From: Halobacteriovorax sp.
GTDB taxonomy: Bacteria; Bdellovibrionota; Bacteriovoracia; Bacteriovoracales; Bacteriovoracaceae
Length of the DNA stretch: 9,154 nt
Direction: 5' to 3'
Assembly (NCBI GenBank): GCA_002686115.1
Contig: NZAF01000149.1
Location: forward strand, 1 to 9,154
The translations under genes were made by a program, and so were the position numbers. Of the stretch, positions 6,421 through 9,154 are shown in pieces; position 1 is the first letter of the stretch; each line of letters opens with the position of its first letter. Under the pieces are notes generated by a model. It saw nothing but the letters and a program-made list of their open reading frames with translations, was not told the origin of the DNA and did no database searches.

Positions 6421-7014
6421 TTACATTCTTTTTTTATTCTCAAGTGCTTTTGATATCGTCATTGAATCAAGATACTCAAGGTTTCCACCCATTGGTATAC
6501 CAAAACCAATACGGGTTACTTCTATATCATCTGATAAGAGTTCATTTATATAATTACAAGTAACATCACCTTCAACAGAGGGACTTATTGCGAGAATTAC
6601 ATTCGTAATAGACTTTTCTTCTATTCTTCGAGCTAGTTTATCAAGTCTTAAACTCTCAGGCCCAACACCCATAAGAGGATTCAGTACACCGCCAAGAATA
6701 TGATAAAGTCCTCTATACTCTCCACTTCTTTCAATCGCTAAACAGTCTGTGATTGTTTCGACAACACATATTTGTCCACTTCCATCGCGATGAACATCTG
6801 TACAAATTGAACAAAGTTCATCATCTGAAAATGCACCACATTCAGCACAGTTTTTTATGCTAGCCATTTCTCTTATTGCATCTGAAAAAGCAAGAAGATC
6901 ATCTTGATTCCACTTAGTCATGTTTATCACATTTCTTAAAGCAGACTTTTCTCCGATTCCAGGAACCTTAGAAAACATCTCACTAGCATTTAAAATTTTC
7001 TCAGGAAGTTTCAC
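6421..7014 (-). CDS. recR: Recombination mediator protein RecR
   Basis: RecR acts with RecO (and RecF) to load RecA onto SSB-coated single-stranded DNA at gaps. The 197 residues match the usual length. A helix-hairpin-helix, KVPGIGEKSALR, lies at 16-27. The zinc finger has C56/C59 and C68/C71. A Toprim domain follows from about 81 (ICVVET, with E86), and the C-terminus carries the hallmark GIPMGGNLEYLDSMTISKAL (172-191). The start is GTG at 7014. An AAGGAA nine bases upstream overlaps the ybaB stop codon, and the two genes are 13 bases apart. dnaX-ybaB-recR is a conserved trio in many bacteria, here transcribed together with the polarity genes. Confidence 0.97.
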   Translation of the reverse strand: MKLPEKILNASEMFSKVPGIGEKSALRNVINMTKWNQDDLLAFSDAIREMASIKNCAECGAFSDDELCSICTDVHRDGSGQICVVETITDCLAIERSGEYRGLYHILGGVLNPLMGVGPESLRLDKLARRIEEKSITNVILAISPSVEGDVTCNYINELLSDDIEVTRIGFGIPMGGNLEYLDSMTISKALENKKRM

Positions 7015-7027
7015 TATATATTATTCC

Positions 7028-7342
7028 TTAAAAAAGACCTGGGATATTCATACCACCAGTGACTTTATTCATTGCTGATGAAACCATATCTTGAGATTCT
7101 TTTACCGCTTGGTTAACACCAGTTAAGAGAAGCTCCTCAAGAGTTTCAACATCATTTGGATCTACAGCTTCCGGATCAACCTTAAGCTCTAGTATCTCTT
7201 GTTTACCATTAATCTTAATTTTTACAGCACCGCCACCAGCAGAAATATCAAGCTCTCTTGTTTCAAGCTCTTTTTGAAGCATAGAGATTTTCTGTTGCAT
7301 CATTTGCGCTTGTCTCATTAAGTTATTCATTCCCTTTGCCAT
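7028..7342 (-). CDS. ybaB: YbaB/EbfC family nucleoid-associated DNA-binding protein
   Basis: A 104-residue protein of the YbaB/EbfC family, dimeric tweezer-shaped DNA-binding proteins of the nucleoid. The N-terminal Met/Gln-rich helix (NLMRQAQMMQQK, 7-18), the GGGAVKIKINGKQEI strand pair (36-50), the LKVDPEAVDPNDVETLEELL segment (53-72) and the Met/Gly-rich end finishing in PGLF are all typical. The ATG follows the dnaX stop by nine bases, and its ribosome binding site (TAGGAG) contains that stop codon, pointing to coupled translation. It sits between dnaX and recR, the normal place for this gene. Confidence 0.96.
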   Translation of the reverse strand: MAKGMNNLMRQAQMMQQKISMLQKELETRELDISAGGGAVKIKINGKQEILELKVDPEAVDPNDVETLEELLLTGVNQAVKESQDMVSSAMNKVTGGMNIPGLF

Positions 7343-7351
7343 AATATACTC

Positions 7352-9154
7352 CTAATTTCCTTTATTTAATCTCACTTTATCAACAGAGCTATTAAAAATA
7401 GATTCTGCATGCTTTATTATTGGATCTTCAGATATCATCTGTTCAGTTTCCATATCTTTTCTTTTTTCTTCTTCTACCTTGATTTCAACTTTAGACTTAA
7501 AATTTTCATTTTGTGCTCTCACCTTTTCAACGAGCGTAAGATTGCACTGAACTTGATCAGCAGTTAAATCAAAAAAGTTCGCCAAGTTATTCTTAAGCTT
7601 CTCAAATGATTCTGGCTCATTAAGGTAATCAAAAAACACTTTAGCACTTTCAGGAAATCCAAGATCAACAACGAGAGATGAATCGGTATAAAGAATTGGT
7701 TGTAAGAGATTTCCCTGCTCTAAATTAGATGCACTTGCTGGTGATGTTGAAAATAAATACTCACTAAAACCTTCCCAGCTTTTATTCTTTTCTGGCACTG
7801 GTTGCGGCGCTTTCTCATCTGTACCTTCAACTGCCTGTTTATTCTCAGAGACAGTCGCTATTTCTTCATCTTTAGTTTCAACAATTTCTTCTGAAGAAGA
7901 CTGCTCTTCTTCATTCTTAACATCAATCTCAACTTCAATTTCTTGATTTAAAGTTTGTGTATTTTCAGAAACAGGTGAAGGCTCAGTTTTATTCTCATTA
8001 TCAACCACAGGCTCACTCACTTCAGTCGAAGTCGTATCTGAACTCATTGATTCTTTATTCTTTTGAGAACTAACAGTATCTAATTTTTCACTTTTTTTTT
8101 CTACAGCTGATGAGGTGACTTCCTGAATGAAGTCATGACGAAGAGCAATTTTTCTAAGAACAATCTCTGTTGCGCTTTCTGGAACCAATGACTCTAACGA
8201 CCAAGACACATCTTGAGTAATTGCTTCATACATCCAATACATCTCTGCCCTGCCGACCGATTCAAAGTCTTCTGCACTGATGACATCTGCGACAATTTCA
8301 ATCCTATTAACATCCTTTGCCATAATAATCGAAAAGCATGCATCTAAAACAGACTTCACGATACTATCAAGGGAGGTATTGTATGATAGAGCATCCCTAT
8401 AAGAACGAGATACTTTATTAATATCTGCATTGATAATTCCAGAAATAATTTCTCTCACTGTTTCAGTCTTCGCGACACCAAGCGCCCTTGCAAAAACCTC
8501 GTCAGTAATTTTTTGATTTAGAGAAAAGCTTAAAACCTGATCTAGCAATGATAGCGTATCTCTAAAAGATCCATTTCCAAGCTCAGAAAGTTTTTTAATT
8601 AACTTTTCATTTTCAAAGTTAATATTTTCCACTTGAGCTATGTTTTTTATATGAAGAACTAGATCTTCAACAGAAGCATTTCTAAATTCAAACCTCTGAC
8701 ATCGAGACAAAACTGTACCCAATAGTTTATTTGGCTCAGTTGTTGCCATCAAAAAGATTGCATGCTCAGGAGGTTCTTCAAGTGTTTTCAAAAGAGCATT
8801 AAAAGCACTTGTTGAAAGCATATGAACTTCATCAATAATATAGACTTTATACTTTCCGGTAGAAGGTAAGTACTGAACATTTGAAATAAGGTCTCTAACG
8901 TTATCGACGCTATTATTACTTGCACCATCAATTTCTATAACGTTCATAGAACTTGAACTTTCAAAGTCTTTACAAGGACTACACTCGCCACACGAGTTCT
9001 CACCATCTATTCTGTTTTCGCATCTTAATGCCTTAGCAAAAATTCTTGCGACTGAGGTCTTACCAATCCCTCTCGTTCCAGAAAAAATATAAGCGTGTCC
9101 TGTCTTGCCCTCCTTCAAAGAGTTTTGCAACGACTTCGTGATATGAGCCTGACC
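7352..9154 (-). CDS. dnaX: DNA polymerase III subunits gamma/tau (DnaX), partial (5' end beyond the window)
   Basis: DnaX is the AAA+ motor of the clamp loader; full-length tau also ties polymerase to helicase. The window shows 600 residues. Reading is open to the right edge with G-Q-A-H-I-T-K-S-L-Q, the usual VGQ segment, so about 20 residues are missing and the TTG at 9130 is not the start. In visible numbering: Walker A GTRGIGKT (26-33), zinc Cys 45/55/58/61, Walker B DEVH (108-111), sensor 1 in MATTEPNK, SRC (150-152, arginine finger), and a sensor 2 region G-S-F-R-D-T. The core ends near 350. A Glu/Ser/Thr-rich linker follows (about 355-465), then a C-terminal domain ending with a DPIIKHAESIF segment common in tau. 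An A9 run at the core-linker border may yield a short form. It heads the visible operon. Confidence 0.97.
   Translation of the reverse strand, partial: GQAHITKSLQNSLKEGKTGHAYIFSGTRGIGKTSVARIFAKALRCENRIDGENSCGECSPCKDFESSSSMNVIEIDGASNNSVDNVRDLISNVQYLPSTGKYKVYIIDEVHMLSTSAFNALLKTLEEPPEHAIFLMATTEPNKLLGTVLSRCQRFEFRNASVEDLVLHIKNIAQVENINFENEKLIKKLSELGNGSFRDTLSLLDQVLSFSLNQKITDEVFARALGVAKTETVREIISGIINADINKVSRSYRDALSYNTSLDSIVKSVLDACFSIIMAKDVNRIEIVADVISAEDFESVGRAEMYWMYEAITQDVSWSLESLVPESATEIVLRKIALRHDFIQEVTSSAVEKKSEKLDTVSSQKNKESMSSDTTSTEVSEPVVDNENKTEPSPVSENTQTLNQEIEVEIDVKNEEEQSSSEEIVETKDEEIATVSENKQAVEGTDEKAPQPVPEKNKSWEGFSEYLFSTSPASASNLEQGNLLQPILYTDSSLVVDLGFPESAKVFFDYLNEPESFEKLKNNLANFFDLTADQVQCNLTLVEKVRAQNENFKSKVEIKVEEEKRKDMETEQMISEDPIIKHAESIFNSSVDKVRLNKGN
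8088..8101 (-). other. Predicted slippage/frameshift site in dnaX (A9 run followed by out-of-frame stops)
   Basis: On the coding strand G is followed by nine A (8100-8092) and then GTGA. In the reading frame it is GAA-AAA-AAA-AGT, so the heptamer A-AAA-AAA is in phase for -1 slippage. A -1 shift, or one extra A in the RNA, gives AAG then TGA (8090-8088) directly. Loss of one A gives GTG-AAA-AAT then TAG (8082-8080). Either way the product stops right after domain III, at visible residue 355 or a few residues later. E. coli dnaX (A6G, ribosomal -1 shift) and Thermus thermophilus dnaX (A9, RNA polymerase slippage) make gamma this way. I see no well-placed stimulator, which favours transcriptional slippage. 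Confidence 0.65.

Noticed and set aside
7014..7034. T-run at the ybaB end as a terminator before recR
   Set aside because: There is no stem before the run; it is the coding end of ybaB (Leu-Phe-stop) and the bases after it are the recR ribosome site.
8019..8032. Small hairpin ACTTC/GAAGT downstream of the dnaX A9 run as a frameshift stimulator
   Set aside because: It is about 60 bases past the slippery run and only 5 bp long; stimulators normally begin within about 10 bases.
8119..8124. AGGAAG upstream of the A9 run as an internal stimulatory Shine-Dalgarno
   Set aside because: It is 18 bases from the run, further than the roughly 10-14 bases known to promote -1 shifting; at best a weak contribution.
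9128..9130. TTG at 9130 as the dnaX start
   Set aside because: The frame stays open to the window edge with conserved DnaX residues (G-Q-x-H), so the true start lies outside the window.

Overview
The window is about 9.15 kb of AT-rich, densely coding bacterial DNA. It has no RNA gene, insertion sequence or CRISPR array that I can see. Gene content and protein character suggest a low-GC member of the Bdellovibrionota, most likely the Bacteriovorax/Halobacteriovorax side. The reasons are a Myxococcus-type MglA beside a roadblock protein, a PASTA-bearing FtsI, and low GC. This placement is an inference; no marker gene here settles it.

Region 1 (1-4067, minus strand) is the start of a division and cell-wall cluster, transcribed right to left: mtnP (methylthioadenosine phosphorylase), rsmH (16S rRNA methyltransferase), ftsL, then ftsI, which runs off the left edge. 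The order rsmH-ftsL-ftsI is the classic head of the dcw cluster. Its usual first gene, mraZ, is absent here and mtnP stands in that place, joined to rsmH by a one-base TAATG overlap. A good sigma70-type promoter (TTGAAA, 17 bp, TAGAAT) lies upstream of mtnP.

Region 2 (4011-5336, plus strand) is one divergently transcribed gene for a 409-residue alpha/beta-hydrolase of unknown substrate. It shares a short, crowded intergenic promoter region with mtnP. It ends four bases from the convergent mglA stop, with an AT-rich palindrome at the junction.

Region 3 (5337-9154, minus strand) is a tightly spaced operon, again right to left: dnaX (5' end off the right edge), ybaB/ebfC, recR, a roadblock/LC7 gene and mglA. 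The first three are the widespread replication/repair trio. The last two form a small-GTPase polarity module of the kind that sets cell polarity and gliding in myxobacteria and predatory bacteria.

The most interesting observations are: (a) a nine-A run inside dnaX exactly where the clamp-loader core ends, with stop codons immediately after it in both other frames, predicting a short gamma-like product by slippage; (b) a FliM-like S-x-x-E-M-D-x-L-F motif at the extreme C-terminus of the roadblock protein, suggesting docking to a CheY-like receiver; (c) mtnP replacing mraZ at the head of the division cluster; (d) a KTS in place of the KTG box in FtsI.
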